From assembly GCF_902459765.1 (NCBI RefSeq), contig NZ_CABPSP010000004.1, forward strand, positions 186,001-250,000: a DNA stretch of 64,000 nt, written 5' to 3'. Shown in pieces: positions 38,253 to 47,110 of this stretch (within the stretch, counting starts at the first letter, position 1; each line of letters begins with the position of its first letter). The position numbers and the translations under genes were made by a program. The DNA is from Pandoraea anapnoica (GTDB lineage Bacteria > Pseudomonadota > Gammaproteobacteria > Burkholderiales > Burkholderiaceae). Under the pieces are notes generated by a model that searched no databases, was not told where the DNA came from, and saw nothing but the letters and a program-made list of their open reading frames with translations.

Positions 38253-40357
38253 GACGATTCCCCATGCGGTTTTGTACCGTAACGCATGAGTTGCGCCTTG
38301 GCGGCAGTGACGATATGCGCCACGTCGAAGCCGAAATGACGCGCCAGCGCCTCACGCGGAGCTGACTTGCCAAACGTGTGCAACCCAAGAATGGCGCCTT
38401 CATGGCCGGCATAGCGCTCCCATCCAAAGGTGGATGCCTCCTCTACGGCGACGCGCGCGATAACCGAGGGCGGCAGAATGTGGTCGCGATAAGCCAACGA
38501 CTGGTCCTCGAATATATCCCACGAGGGCATGCTGATAACCCGGGCTAAGATGCCTTCGCGCTTCAGTTCGTTGTACGCCGAAGCACATAACGCCACTTCG
38601 CTGCCAGTGGCCAGCAGCAGCACGTCCGGGGTGCCGTCTGCAAAGCCCATTTCCTCGCAGGCATCGATCAGGATGTAGGCCCCTCGGGCAACCCCGGCGG
38701 CACTCGCGTAACGGTCTCGATCAAGAGTTGGCACGGTCTGGCGTGTGAGTACAAGGCAGACCGGCCCGCGCTTGAACTCCATGATGACGCGCCAGGCCTC
38801 GACCACTTCTCCGGCGTCGGCCGGCCGCAGCACGGTCATGCCCGGCATGGCGCGCAACGTGGCGAGTTGTTCGATGGGCTGATGCGTCGGCCCGTCTTCC
38901 CCCAGGCTGATGGAGTCATGCGTCCAGATCGTGATTAGCGGCAATTCCATCATTGCCCCCAGCCGAAGTGCCGCCCGACAATAATCGCTGAAGATGAGGA
39001 AGCTGGCGACAAACGGTCGTAGCGACGACAGGCTCATGCCGTTGGCGATGGCACACATGGCATGCTCGCGAACACCAAAATGAAAGTTCCGACCCCGATA
39101 GCTGCCGCCGGCCTGCGCTTCGGTGTTCTGAAAGTCGCCTACGAGATCGAACGTCAAGCGAGTGAGCGTCGAGGGCGACAGATCGGCAGCGCCCCCGAGT
39201 AACCAGGGAACGCGCTCGGCGATGGCGTTGAGCACTTGCCCCGATGCTGCGCGGGTCGAAAGACCGGCCGTCGTCGGGGCAAAAGCGGGCAGAGAGACGT
39301 CCCACTCGGGAGGCAGCTCCCGCGCCTGCATTCTCTCCAAAGCATCGGTCAAGTCGGGATATTGGGCCCGATAGTCAGCAAAAAGCTCGAGCCAACGGGT
39401 GTGGGCGTCGCGGCCTCGACGGCCGAGGCCTTCGTGCAGATGTGACGTTACGCCAACGGACACGTCGAACTGCTTGTCAGGATCACTGCCGAAAAACTCC
39501 TTGGCCAGACGTACCTCGGCCGCGCCGAGCGGCTCGCCATGAGCCTCGCGCGTGTCCTGCCGGTGGGGGGCACCATAGCCGATGTGGCTTTGCACAATGA
39601 TGAGGGTTGGGGCGTCGCCGGTATCAAGAAAGCTCTGATACGCACGTGACAGTTGCGTCAGGTCGTTGGCATCGCTAACACGCTCGACATGCCAGCCATA
39701 CGAGGCAAAGCGCGCGCCGACGTCTTCGGTGAACGCCAGCCGCGTAGCCCCTTCGATGGTGATGTGGTTGTCGTCGTATATCCAACATAGATTGGCCAGC
39801 TTCAGATGGCCGGCCAGCGAAGCGGCTTCCGCACCGAGCCCCTCCATCATGTCGCCGTCGCTGCAAAGCGCGTAGATGTTGTAGCGAAATAGCGGAAATC
39901 CCGGGCGGTCGTAGGTCGCGCTCAGCCATTGTCGCGCGATCGCCATGCCCACACTCGTGGCAATGCCTTGCCCAAGCGGACCGGTCGTGGTCTCAACACC
40001 CGTCGTCCAACCATACTCGGGGTGCCCGGTGCATCGGCTTCCCGGTTGGCGGAACGACTTCAGGTCGTCCATCGTCACGGCCAGTTCGTCGGCTCCATCA
40101 TCGCTCTTGACACCGCAAACGTGCAGCAAGCTGTACAGCAGCGCACAGGCATGCCCGTTCGACAAGACAAAGCGATCCCGGCCAGCCCAGTGTGGATGTT
40201 CCGGGTCGTATCGCAGGAACCGCTGCCACAGACAATAGACCGTCGGGGCGGCGTCCATCGGCGTGCCCGGATGCCCGGACTGCGCCTTTTGCACAGCGTC
40301 GATCGACAAGGTACGCAGAGTGTTGATGCACAACTGATCAAGATCACTGGGCTGCAT
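38249..40357 (-). CDS. tkt: transketolase
   Basis: The 702-residue transketolase moves two-carbon units between sugar phosphates using thiamine diphosphate. Motifs include the substrate loop AQSGHPGTPMDAAP near the N-terminus, the ThDP/Mg segment LCSDGDMMEGLGAEAASLAGH, the catalytic Glu region NGMSLSSLRPF with HDSISLGEDGPTHQPIEQLA, and the C-terminal THTFGKSAPREALARHFGF-like tail. I assign the ATG at 40357 with a GGAG site; a 920-residue extension of the same frame overlaps gnd and is not real. Order gnd-tkt-pgm suggests one unit. Confidence 0.92.
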   Translation of the reverse strand: MQPSDLDQLCINTLRTLSIDAVQKAQSGHPGTPMDAAPTVYCLWQRFLRYDPEHPHWAGRDRFVLSNGHACALLYSLLHVCGVKSDDGADELAVTMDDLKSFRQPGSRCTGHPEYGWTTGVETTTGPLGQGIATSVGMAIARQWLSATYDRPGFPLFRYNIYALCSDGDMMEGLGAEAASLAGHLKLANLCWIYDDNHITIEGATRLAFTEDVGARFASYGWHVERVSDANDLTQLSRAYQSFLDTGDAPTLIIVQSHIGYGAPHRQDTREAHGEPLGAAEVRLAKEFFGSDPDKQFDVSVGVTSHLHEGLGRRGRDAHTRWLELFADYRAQYPDLTDALERMQARELPPEWDVSLPAFAPTTAGLSTRAASGQVLNAIAERVPWLLGGAADLSPSTLTRLTFDLVGDFQNTEAQAGGSYRGRNFHFGVREHAMCAIANGMSLSSLRPFVASFLIFSDYCRAALRLGAMMELPLITIWTHDSISLGEDGPTHQPIEQLATLRAMPGMTVLRPADAGEVVEAWRVIMEFKRGPVCLVLTRQTVPTLDRDRYASAAGVARGAYILIDACEEMGFADGTPDVLLLATGSEVALCASAYNELKREGILARVISMPSWDIFEDQSLAYRDHILPPSVIARVAVEEASTFGWERYAGHEGAILGLHTFGKSAPREALARHFGFDVAHIVTAAKAQLMRYGTKPHGESS

Positions 40358-40515
40358 CGCTGACAACTCCATCGAAATGTGAAACGGTTGGCGCCTACGC
40401 CTTTTGACTCGCGAACCCGGGTTCGGGGCACCTGTCCGGCGGCGAGAACGACGTGATGTTGCGCCTTCATCATTTGTCCCTTTGGGTAACGGGTCGCGCC
40501 CTCGTGCTTTGCCGA

Positions 40516-41571
40516 TCAGGCGTCGCGGGGTGTCGCAATGTCCAGGTGGCCGCCGAACGCGTAGCGCATGGCGGACAAGAGTTGATCTGCGAAGACCGAT
40601 TGTCCTCGCGAGGTGAAACGCGCATACAGTGCCGCGCTCAGCACGGGAGCAGGCACCCCCTAATCGATGGCCGCTTCTACGGACCACCGTCCTTCGCCCG
40701 AATCCGAGACGCGACCGGCGAACCGCGCCAGCGTCGGATCGGTGCGCAGCATCTCGACAACTTTTCCAAGTAGCCAGGAGTCGATCACGCTCCCGTGCCG
40801 CCACACTTCGGCGATATCGGCCAGATCGAACGTGTACTGGTAATACTCGGGATGTCGCAATGGAGTGACTTCGGCGCCGACCTCTTGTTTTTGTGTGCCG
40901 ACGTTCGCGCATCTCAGAATATTCAGTCCTTCCGCATAGGCGGCCATCATTCCGTACTCGATGCCGTTGTGGATCATCTTTACAAAATGGCCAGCCCCGT
41001 GAAGACCGCAATACAGATACCCAGACTGGGCGGTAGGCGCGTTGCTATCCGTGGGGAGTCCGATATCGTGCGTCGCATGCTTCCCCGTATCCTCCGTCGC
41101 GTCGTGCGCATCGCAGGCGAGGGCGGTGAAGAGCGGTGTGAGGTACACAACGACGTCCTCTTCACCGCCGATCATCAGGCAGTAACCGCGCGCCAGACCC
41201 GCCGTCCCTCCGCTGATGCCAACGTCGACGAAATGAATCCCCTTGCCACTCAGTTCGACACTGCGTTTCATGTCGTCCCTGTAGTAGGAGTTACCACCGT
41301 CAATGACGATATCCCCTGGCGCGAGCCGGGGCCAGAGATCCGCGAGCGCCGCTTCGACTGCACCGGCGGGCACCATCAGCCAGAGAATTCTGGGGCTCTC
41401 CAGCAGCGACATCATCTCGTCGATCGAAGCCGCGCCGACCGCGCCCGCATTCTGAAGCACGTCGATTGTCGCTGGCTGAATATCATGGACAACGCACCGG
41501 TGACCGTGGCGCATCAGGCGACGCACCAGATCGGCGCCCATGCGCCCTAATCCAACCATGCCGAGTTGCAT
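40516..41571 (-). pseudogene. gnd: 6-phosphogluconate dehydrogenase interrupted by an in-frame amber codon
   Basis: The gene starts at 41571 (GGAG site) with the NADP Rossmann motif LGMVGLGRMGADLVRRL and carries the substrate segments DGGNSYYRDD and HGAGHFVKMIHNGIEYGMM. After RVSDSGEGRWSVEAAID the frame meets TAG at 40660-40662 (codon 304), yet the same frame continues with GVPAPVLSAALYARFTSR, then LLSAMRYAFGGHLDIATPRDA, to a TGA at 40516. This tail is the normal end of the short GndA family, where a Glu codon (GAG/GAA) follows Asp. A single G-to-T change explains the stop. The truncated 303-residue product lacks the C-terminal dimer tail; read-through or a sequencing error are alternatives. 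Confidence 0.85.
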
Positions 41572-41659
41572 TGTCTGCTCCGTTTGGTCTGTGAGTGAGA
41601 GGGACACGATCGTGCAACATCGTTCACTCGACACTAGGAGCGTTTGCCCGTCAGTTCTG

Positions 41660-41676
41660 TCCACTACCGAACAAAA
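41660..41676. promoter_or_regulatory. island motif, copy 5
   Basis: Reads TCCACTACCGAACAAAA, preceded by G (GTCCA-CTAC-CGAAC). First of three copies in the divergent region between gnd and the DUF3309 gene. Confidence 0.55.
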
Positions 41677-41718
41677 ATCTATTGCCGCAAGATCCGGCCA
41701 CGGCGCTAATCAGGTGCT

Positions 41719-41735
41719 TTCGATACCGAACGACT
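41719..41735. promoter_or_regulatory. island motif, copy 6
   Basis: Reads TTCGATACCGAACGACT (TTCG-ATAC-CGAAC). It shares TTCGATACCGAACG with copy 1. Confidence 0.6.
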
Positions 41736-41752
41736 TTCATTCACGGCCTTCG

Positions 41753-41769
41753 TACGGCACCGAACCGAC
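41753..41769. promoter_or_regulatory. island motif, copy 7 (degenerate)
   Basis: Reads TACGGCACCGAACCGAC; only the right half (CACCGAACCGAC) is well kept. It lies 74 bp before the DUF3309 start. Confidence 0.4.
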
Positions 41770-41842
41770 ATGCCGCCACGGTGCAACTACCCTTCGGGTG
41801 AGGGTCGAGAAATCCCCCTCTAACCAACGCAGGGAGTGAATC

Positions 41843-42001
41843 ATGACTTTAGGAACTGTGGTGCTGATTGTGCTGGCGCTTCTGTTGGTGGGAGCATTTC
41901 CAGCCTGGTCGTACAACTCGGGTTGGGGATATGCGCCGAGCGGCGCAGTGGGACTACTGCTGGCCATCGTGATTGTTCTGCTCTTGATGGGTCGACTATG
42001 A
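41843..42001 (+). CDS. DUF3309 small membrane protein
   Basis: This 52-residue two-helix membrane protein matches DUF3309: VVLIVLALLLVGAFPAW, then YNSGWGYAPSGAVGLLLAIV and LLLMGRL. An AGGGAG site precedes the ATG. The family is widespread in stress and biofilm islands, function unknown. The gene sits downstream of three island motifs. Confidence 0.88.
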   Translation: MTLGTVVLIVLALLLVGAFPAWSYNSGWGYAPSGAVGLLLAIVIVLLLMGRL

Positions 42002-42127
42002 AGCGCGCGACCCAGGACTTGCTCGACGCCGTCAATCGGCGCCTAAGGCATGTCGCCACGAAAGTGCGGGACACCCGAGCCCCGGTCAAGGGGCTCAATT
42101 TTTCATCCACTGAGAACGCAAATCATC

Positions 42128-42304
42128 ATGAACAAAGATCAAGTGAAAGGCAGGGTCAAGGAAGCCGCCGGCAAAATCAAAGAGGTCACCGGTAAGGTGG
42201 TCGGCAACAAGAAGATGGAGGTCGACGGCAAGATCGAGAAGAACGTCGGCAAGGTCCAGTCAGTCGTCGGTGACACACGCCAGGATCTGAAGAAGCACAG
42301 GTAA
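42128..42304 (+). CDS. CsbD-family stress protein
   Basis: The 58-residue charged protein has the CsbD pattern (MNKDQVKGRVKEAAGKIKEV, then KMEVDGKIEKNVGKVQSVVGD), a general-stress marker regulated by sigma-B or RpoS in other bacteria. It follows DUF3309 by 126 bp. A doubtful 66-codon frame from 41998 overlaps both and is not annotated. Confidence 0.88.
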   Translation: MNKDQVKGRVKEAAGKIKEVTGKVVGNKKMEVDGKIEKNVGKVQSVVGDTRQDLKKHR

Positions 42305-42324
42305 CGGGGATAGCCCGACCCCGT
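42304..42324. terminator. hairpin between convergent csbD-like and tal genes
   Basis: Arms ACGGGG / CCCCGT enclose a 9-base loop between two converging genes. No T tract follows. Confidence 0.3.
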
Positions 42325-42353
42325 CACCGGCAGGGCTTCGGCCGTCAAGGGGT

Positions 42354-43460
42354 TCAGGACATAACGTGCGTCACTGGGGGCGGGCGCCATTCAGGCCCGC
42401 GCTTGCCTGCAATGATCTGCATGAGTTCAGCCCATGCCTGCCGAAACGACTCAACGCCTTCGCGCTGAAGGCGTGCGGCGAGCGCTGGGACGTCGATGCC
42501 GGCGTGAGCGAAGTCTGCGAGCACCGGATCGGCGTTGCCGCCATCCTCTCGCATTACGCTGATCAGCTCGCCTCCCGTTGCAAAGGCCAGCAGGGTCGCC
42601 TCCGGCACCGTGTCTATCGTATCCGGTGCGGCAAGTGCCTCAACGTAATAGCCGGGTGAGAGTTCCCGGCTTTTCACCCCAGTACTGGCCCACACGAGGC
42701 GCTGGGCGCTTGCCCCCGCGTCGGACAATTCGCGCCACATTGGGTGCGACATGCGCTCACGGTAGGCGCCGTACGTTTGTTTGGCCACCGCCACGCCGAG
42801 ACGATTACGCAAACCGAACGGCACCTCGCCTGTGATAGCGATATCCCAACGGCTGACGAATAGCGATGCCACAGATGCCACGTGCAGATCCAGCCCGGCA
42901 TCACGCCTGCGTGCCAGGCCTCTCCAATAAGCATTTGCCGCCTCTACGTATTGCTCGCGGGAGAAGAGGAGCGTGACATTGACCGGTACACCGGAAAAGA
43001 TCGCCTCTTCGATGGCGACAAGGCCGATTGTCGTGCCGGGGATCTTGATGAGCAAATTCGGGCAATCGGCACTTGCATACAGACTTTTGGCGGCCGCTAC
43101 CGTCCCGACGGCGTCCTCAGCGAGCCACGGCGATACCTCCAGCGAGACCCATCCATCGATACCGCCGGTTTCTTGATGCACCGGCAGGAACAGCTCTGCC
43201 GCCTGTTTCAGGTCTCTGATCGCCAGCGAAAAGAACAGCGCTTCGTCGGTGAGCGTCGCATCGACAGGTTTTGCGATATCAATGTCGTACGCCGCCGTAT
43301 CGCGGATCGCCTTAAGGAAGATGCGCGGATTCGACGTCAAGCCTGTGACGTTGTAATCATCGCGATAACGGGTCAGTGTTCCGTCACCGAGCAAGCCTCG
43401 CGTGATGTTGTCGAGCCAGAGACTCTGCCCGAGCGCCTGCAATTTCCGAGTGGCTTTCAT
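42354..43460 (-). CDS. tal: transaldolase
   Basis: The 368-residue transaldolase (TalA/B-like, long subgroup) has the Schiff-base Lys in the NLLIKIPGTTIGLVAIEEAI segment, the N-terminal LWLDNITRGLLGDG and NVTGLTSNPRIF motifs, and VNVTLLFSREQYVEAANAYW. It transfers dihydroxyacetone units in the pentose phosphate pathway, matching tkt and gnd nearby. The ATG at 43460 has a GAGG site; the open frame further upstream is leader with an island motif nearby (43704). Confidence 0.93.
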   Translation of the reverse strand: MKATRKLQALGQSLWLDNITRGLLGDGTLTRYRDDYNVTGLTSNPRIFLKAIRDTAAYDIDIAKPVDATLTDEALFFSLAIRDLKQAAELFLPVHQETGGIDGWVSLEVSPWLAEDAVGTVAAAKSLYASADCPNLLIKIPGTTIGLVAIEEAIFSGVPVNVTLLFSREQYVEAANAYWRGLARRRDAGLDLHVASVASLFVSRWDIAITGEVPFGLRNRLGVAVAKQTYGAYRERMSHPMWRELSDAGASAQRLVWASTGVKSRELSPGYYVEALAAPDTIDTVPEATLLAFATGGELISVMREDGGNADPVLADFAHAGIDVPALAARLQREGVESFRQAWAELMQIIAGKRGPEWRPPPVTHVMS

Positions 43461-43703
43461 GGAACCTCGCCGTAGACGTTTCGCAAGACTTTTCCGGTAC
43501 CGCCTGCAGTACATGATTCGCATTTGCATGCCGCTTGGGTGACTTTGCGTTATCGATCTCACGTTACACGATGGACCGACGCCGATGCAGTACGTCAGCG
43601 TACCAATCCCGCCGCTACGATCGGGGAGGGGACGGCGTCTCGCGACGTGAGGTCGACCGGTTCGATGTTTGTCATATTCCGCAGAAACTTCTTCATCGTC
43701 ATG

Positions 43704-43720
43704 TGCGATACCGGACGGAC
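43704..43720. promoter_or_regulatory. island motif, copy 8
   Basis: Reads TGCGATACCGGACGGAC (GTGCG-ATAC-CGGAC with the preceding G). It lies between tal (minus) and the small coiled-coil protein gene (plus), about 90 bp before the latter. Confidence 0.5.
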
Positions 43721-43793
43721 ACCTCATATCCCCACGAGCAAAGTTCTATATAGACACGGGCGAGGGCACGCACTTGAGTCTACGGAGAGGGTC

Positions 43794-43970
43794 ATGACAC
43801 CGAGTCAGCTCAGAGATCGAATCAGAGAGTTGGAAGCGAAATTCTCGCGCATCAAAGAAGAGTTTTACCAGGTCGCACATAGCCAGGAGGACGCGCCACG
43901 GGTAAATGACGAGGCGACGGCGTCAGGCGAGGCAGGTGAAATCGGGGAGGATCTCACCGGGGGCCGTTAG
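43794..43970 (+). CDS. 58-residue coiled-coil protein
   Basis: The small protein (MTPSQLRDRIRELEAKFSRI...) has a heptad-like N-terminal helix and an acidic C-terminal tail (ASGEAGEIGEDLTGGR). A GGAGAGGG site precedes the ATG. No family is recognised. It lies in the stress island between tal and a small lipoprotein gene. Confidence 0.5.
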   Translation: MTPSQLRDRIRELEAKFSRIKEEFYQVAHSQEDAPRVNDEATASGEAGEIGEDLTGGR

Positions 43971-44066
43971 GACAATCAGACGGTCGACGATTTGTGTTGA
44001 GAGAAGCACGGAAGACGTATGTGCCGGGCACCGCGGCGCAAAACGCGGTTCCCAGAGGAGGGTGCC

Positions 44067-44216
44067 ATGAAAGCTGTTCGAAGTTTGTTATTGATGTTTG
44101 TGGTCGTCACTTTGGGCGGATGTTGGTGGGGGCCTGGCCCCGGTTACGATCACGGGGGAGGGGGATATGGTCACGTTGGTTACGATCGCGAGGGCGGCCC
44201 GGGGCGAGACAGATAA
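44067..44216 (+). CDS. 49-residue Gly-rich lipoprotein
   Basis: After a GGAGG site, the frame encodes a signal (SLLLMFVVVTLGGC) with lipobox LGGC and a Gly/Tyr/Asp-rich mature tail (WWGPGPGYDHGGGGYGHVGY). It resembles other tiny stress-island lipoproteins. Function unknown. Confidence 0.65.
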   Translation: MKAVRSLLLMFVVVTLGGCWWGPGPGYDHGGGGYGHVGYDREGGPGRDR

Positions 44217-44343
44217 TGGAATAGGCCATCCACACGAGTGAGCATGGATCGTCGACGTCGGCGCGAGCGGGGTATTCCTCTGTTGTGTGCACCGTTGGAA
44301 GAATGCGGTTTAGAAGCCCGCTCTCGCTGGCGGAGAGACGCTG

Positions 44344-45063
44344 TCAAATGGCCTGAATATCCGGAAGTAATCGATCGAACTCCCGCTTGACCACGCCATA
44401 GCACTCACAGACGCGCTTTTCGAGCCCGACCCGGTCCAGCACTTCGATATGCCCGTGGCTGTAGCGGATGAGTCCGGCGGTTTGGAGCTTTAGCGCGGCT
44501 TCTGTGACGCCGGATCTACGGACACCCAGCATGTTGGCGATCAACTCCTGTGTCATCCGCAGCTCGTTCGACGGCAGGCGATCGATACTCAGTAACAACC
44601 ACCGGCATAGTTGCTGGTCGATCGAGTGGTGACGGTTACAGACTGCCGTTTGCGCCATTTGCGTAATCAATGCCTGGGTGTAGCGCAACAGCAATCGCTG
44701 CATAGGGCCGGCGCGCTTGAACTCTTCCTTGAGCAACCGGGCGCTCAACCGATAAGCGTACCCGGCGCTTTGCACGATCGCTCGGCTCGGCGTGGTTTCA
44801 CCCCCCATGAACAGGGCAATGCCGATGACGCCTTCCTTACCCACAATAGCAATCTCGGCAGACGAGCCGTCTTCCATCACATAAAGCAATGAGACGATTG
44901 CCGTGGTAGGGAAATACACGTGATCCAGCCGGTCTCCCGACTCATAGATCACCTTGCCAAGCGGCATTTCGATCAACGTCAACTCTGGGGCGATTCGCGC
45001 CCACTCGTCGTCCGGCAACACGGACAACAGATCGTTGGCGCTTTTGTTCGGTTGCGCAAGCAT
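44344..45063 (-). CDS. Crp/Fnr-family transcription regulator
   Basis: The 239-residue protein has an N-terminal cyclic-nucleotide-binding fold (LGKVIYESGDRLDHVYFPTTAIVSLLYVMEDG, IVGKEGVIGIALFMGGE) and a C-terminal winged helix (MTQELIANMLGVRRSGVTEAALKLQTAGLIRYSHGHI). It has no Fnr Cys cluster and no complete cAMP pocket, like the many Crp/Fnr regulators found in stress islands. It is the only DNA-binding regulator inside the island, so it is a candidate, not proven, binder of the GTCCG-N4-CGAAC motif. Confidence 0.85.
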   Translation of the reverse strand: MLAQPNKSANDLLSVLPDDEWARIAPELTLIEMPLGKVIYESGDRLDHVYFPTTAIVSLLYVMEDGSSAEIAIVGKEGVIGIALFMGGETTPSRAIVQSAGYAYRLSARLLKEEFKRAGPMQRLLLRYTQALITQMAQTAVCNRHHSIDQQLCRWLLLSIDRLPSNELRMTQELIANMLGVRRSGVTEAALKLQTAGLIRYSHGHIEVLDRVGLEKRVCECYGVVKREFDRLLPDIQAI

Positions 45064-45319
45064 GCCTTTTCCCCTTCATGCCCTGAGATCGGACATGTGC
45101 GCGTCAGAATCGCTGCGCAATAAGTGCGTTGAGTGAATCGATGGCGCCACCATGATTGAACGAGACGCAACGTGGCAGGGCTCCCCGGCGGTTGTTCTGA
45201 GCGGTTGCCGTGCAACAGCTCCCGTGGGAATTTTTTTCCCCCGTACTGAAAATGTCAATAATTCATTCTCTGAGAGCCGTCGCCAATTCGTTCAGATGCC
45301 GATCGAAAGAGCGAGCATC

Positions 45320-46600
45320 TCACCGCCCCCATGTGGCGAACATGGTGAGGACTGCGCAAGCCATGGTGCCGGTAGCTAGCCAGCCCAGCGCCTTCAGCCG
45401 CAGACTGATCGCAAATTTACCCATCACGTCGCGCCTTCCCGCCATCAACATCAGGATGATCATGATCGGGACAGCAATGACGCCATTGACCACGGCACTC
45501 CAGAAGAGCGCCTTGATCGGGTCGATGGCGGTGAAATTCAACGCTACACCTAGCAGGGTGGCGAGCGTCAATATCATGTAGAACCCGCGCGCCTGCAGGA
45601 CTTCACGTCCCAGACCAATGCGCCATTGGAAAGCCTCGGCGACTGCATAGGCCGATGAGCCCGCCAGCACCGGCACCGCCAACAGCCCACATCCGATAAT
45701 GCCCGCCGAGAACAGCAGGAACGCGAACTCTCCGGCGAGCGGCCGTAGTGCAGCGGCTGCCTGAGCCGAGGTCTGGATGTCTCTCACCCCGTGCTGATAT
45801 AGCGTGACAGCCGCCGTCAATATGATGAAGAAGGCGATCACATTCGAGAAAGCCATGCCGATGTAGGTGTCGAGTCTGATGCGCCGCAAGTTTCGCCAGG
45901 CCTGCGAAGGGGCGCTAGTCAGCGGCTCCTGCCCCTGAGTGGCGCGTTGGACTTCCACTTCCTGAGACGCTTGCCAGAAGAACATATAAGGACTGATAGT
46001 CGTTCCGAACACCGCGACAACCGCGACGATGTAGCTGACGTTGAACGACAGATCGGGGATGACGGTCCGATACAGCACGGATCCCCACGAAATCTTGACA
46101 CTGAAGACCGTGGCCACATAAGCGAGCAGGGCAAGCGTAAGTGCCTTGAGAATCGGGGCGTAACGTGGGAACGGGATGAAGACCTGCAACGTGAGCGACG
46201 CCACACCGAAAGCGACCGCGTACCAGACAGCCGGACCGCCGATCAGGAGTTTCAATGCCGCGCCCATTGCACCGACATCCGCTGCGATGTTGATCGTGTT
46301 GGCCACAAGCAAGAGTCCCACTAGGACATACAGTATCCATGAGGGGTAGTGCTTGAGAATGTTCGCCGCGATGCCGTCCCCGGTGACGCGTCCGATTTGC
46401 GCGCTCACGACTTGAATCCCGATCATCAGCGGATATGTCGCCAACGCCGTCCACAGCAAACCGTAGCCGAATGCGGCGCCCACCTGAGAGTAGGTGGCAA
46501 TGCCGCTCGGATCATCGTCCGCGGCGCCGGCGATGAGACCCGGGCCCAGCTTCTCCCAGAGCGATTGATTCTTGTGGAAGGCAGTGCGATTGAGCGACAC
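45320..46600 (-). CDS. Nramp-family metal transporter with variant motifs
   Basis: This 426-residue Nramp-fold permease has about 11 membrane segments. The TM1 signature reads GAADDDPSGIATYSQ, with DPSG instead of the canonical DPGN, and TM6 reads GTTISPYMFFWQASQE instead of the usual ATVMPHNLF; the metal-coordinating Asn and Met of MntH are therefore absent. It may carry Mg2+ or another ion, like the divergent NRMT branch (family knowledge), rather than Mn2+. The start is a GTG at 46600. An island motif lies upstream (46666). Confidence 0.8.
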   Translation of the reverse strand: MSLNRTAFHKNQSLWEKLGPGLIAGAADDDPSGIATYSQVGAAFGYGLLWTALATYPLMIGIQVVSAQIGRVTGDGIAANILKHYPSWILYVLVGLLLVANTINIAADVGAMGAALKLLIGGPAVWYAVAFGVASLTLQVFIPFPRYAPILKALTLALLAYVATVFSVKISWGSVLYRTVIPDLSFNVSYIVAVVAVFGTTISPYMFFWQASQEVEVQRATQGQEPLTSAPSQAWRNLRRIRLDTYIGMAFSNVIAFFIILTAAVTLYQHGVRDIQTSAQAAAALRPLAGEFAFLLFSAGIIGCGLLAVPVLAGSSAYAVAEAFQWRIGLGREVLQARGFYMILTLATLLGVALNFTAIDPIKALFWSAVVNGVIAVPIMIILMLMAGRRDVMGKFAISLRLKALGWLATGTMACAVLTMFATWGR

Positions 46601-46665
46601 GATATCCGCCCCGTGAGAAAGACTGACAGGTTGTCTCGATCACAATAGGCAGATCTGCCGGTCTC

Positions 46666-46682
46666 GTCGGTACGCTATCGGA
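46666..46682. promoter_or_regulatory. island motif, copy 9 (reverse orientation)
   Basis: The reverse strand reads TCCGATAGCGTACCGAC (GTCCG-ATAG-CGTAC with the preceding G). It lies 66 bp upstream of the Nramp start. Confidence 0.55.
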
Positions 46683-46820
46683 CGTGGCGCAAGCTGACAC
46701 TGCACCGCCGCGGCGGTTTAAGTGAAGGTAGTGCATTACCGTGACGGCCATTCCCACGATCAACTCAGACAAGGATTCTCGCTTGACAAAATTGTGCAAA
46801 CATTGAGGGGGCGCTACTCA

Positions 46821-46954
46821 TTTGAAACTATGGAAACAGCCCCCAAAAATGCCGCAAAACCCTTATCCATAAAGGCTCCGTGAGATTTCGACGTGAGGGT
46901 TAGGTTTGAAATAAACTGCGAATTTGTGAGTAACTTTTGATATTGGTTTGAGAG
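46821..46954. repeat. left-end transposase-binding sites, copy 1
   Basis: Three related sites are spaced along the left end: TTTGAAAC at 46821, GGTTTGAAAT at 46903-46912 and TATTGGTTTGAGAG at 46941-46954. The consensus TTGGTTTGAAAT also occurs inverted at the right end and once internally (51396). Confidence 0.6.
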
Positions 46955-47110
46955 AGAACGACAAGATATTGCGAGTTTTCGAATCTATTGCGGTTCGCGG
47001 CCCATGTCACATTGAATATTCGCGATTCTTTTGGCACACAACTAGCGACGCCGAGAGACGGGATCATCTAGTGCGGGAGCCTGTGACAAAAGACCGCGAA
47101 AAACCACATA

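Noticed and set aside
38249-41011. A 920-codon frame extending transketolase upstream
   Set aside because: The first 218 codons overlap gnd and have no family similarity; the transketolase fold begins at 40357.
41998-42195. A 66-codon frame overlapping the DUF3309 stop
   Set aside because: It runs into the CsbD gene in another frame and has no recognisable fold; coupling by ATGA is the only support.
44243-44389. A 48-codon plus-strand frame before the Crp/Fnr gene
   Set aside because: Weak ribosome-binding site, overlaps the 3' end of the regulator gene and has Arg-rich composition.
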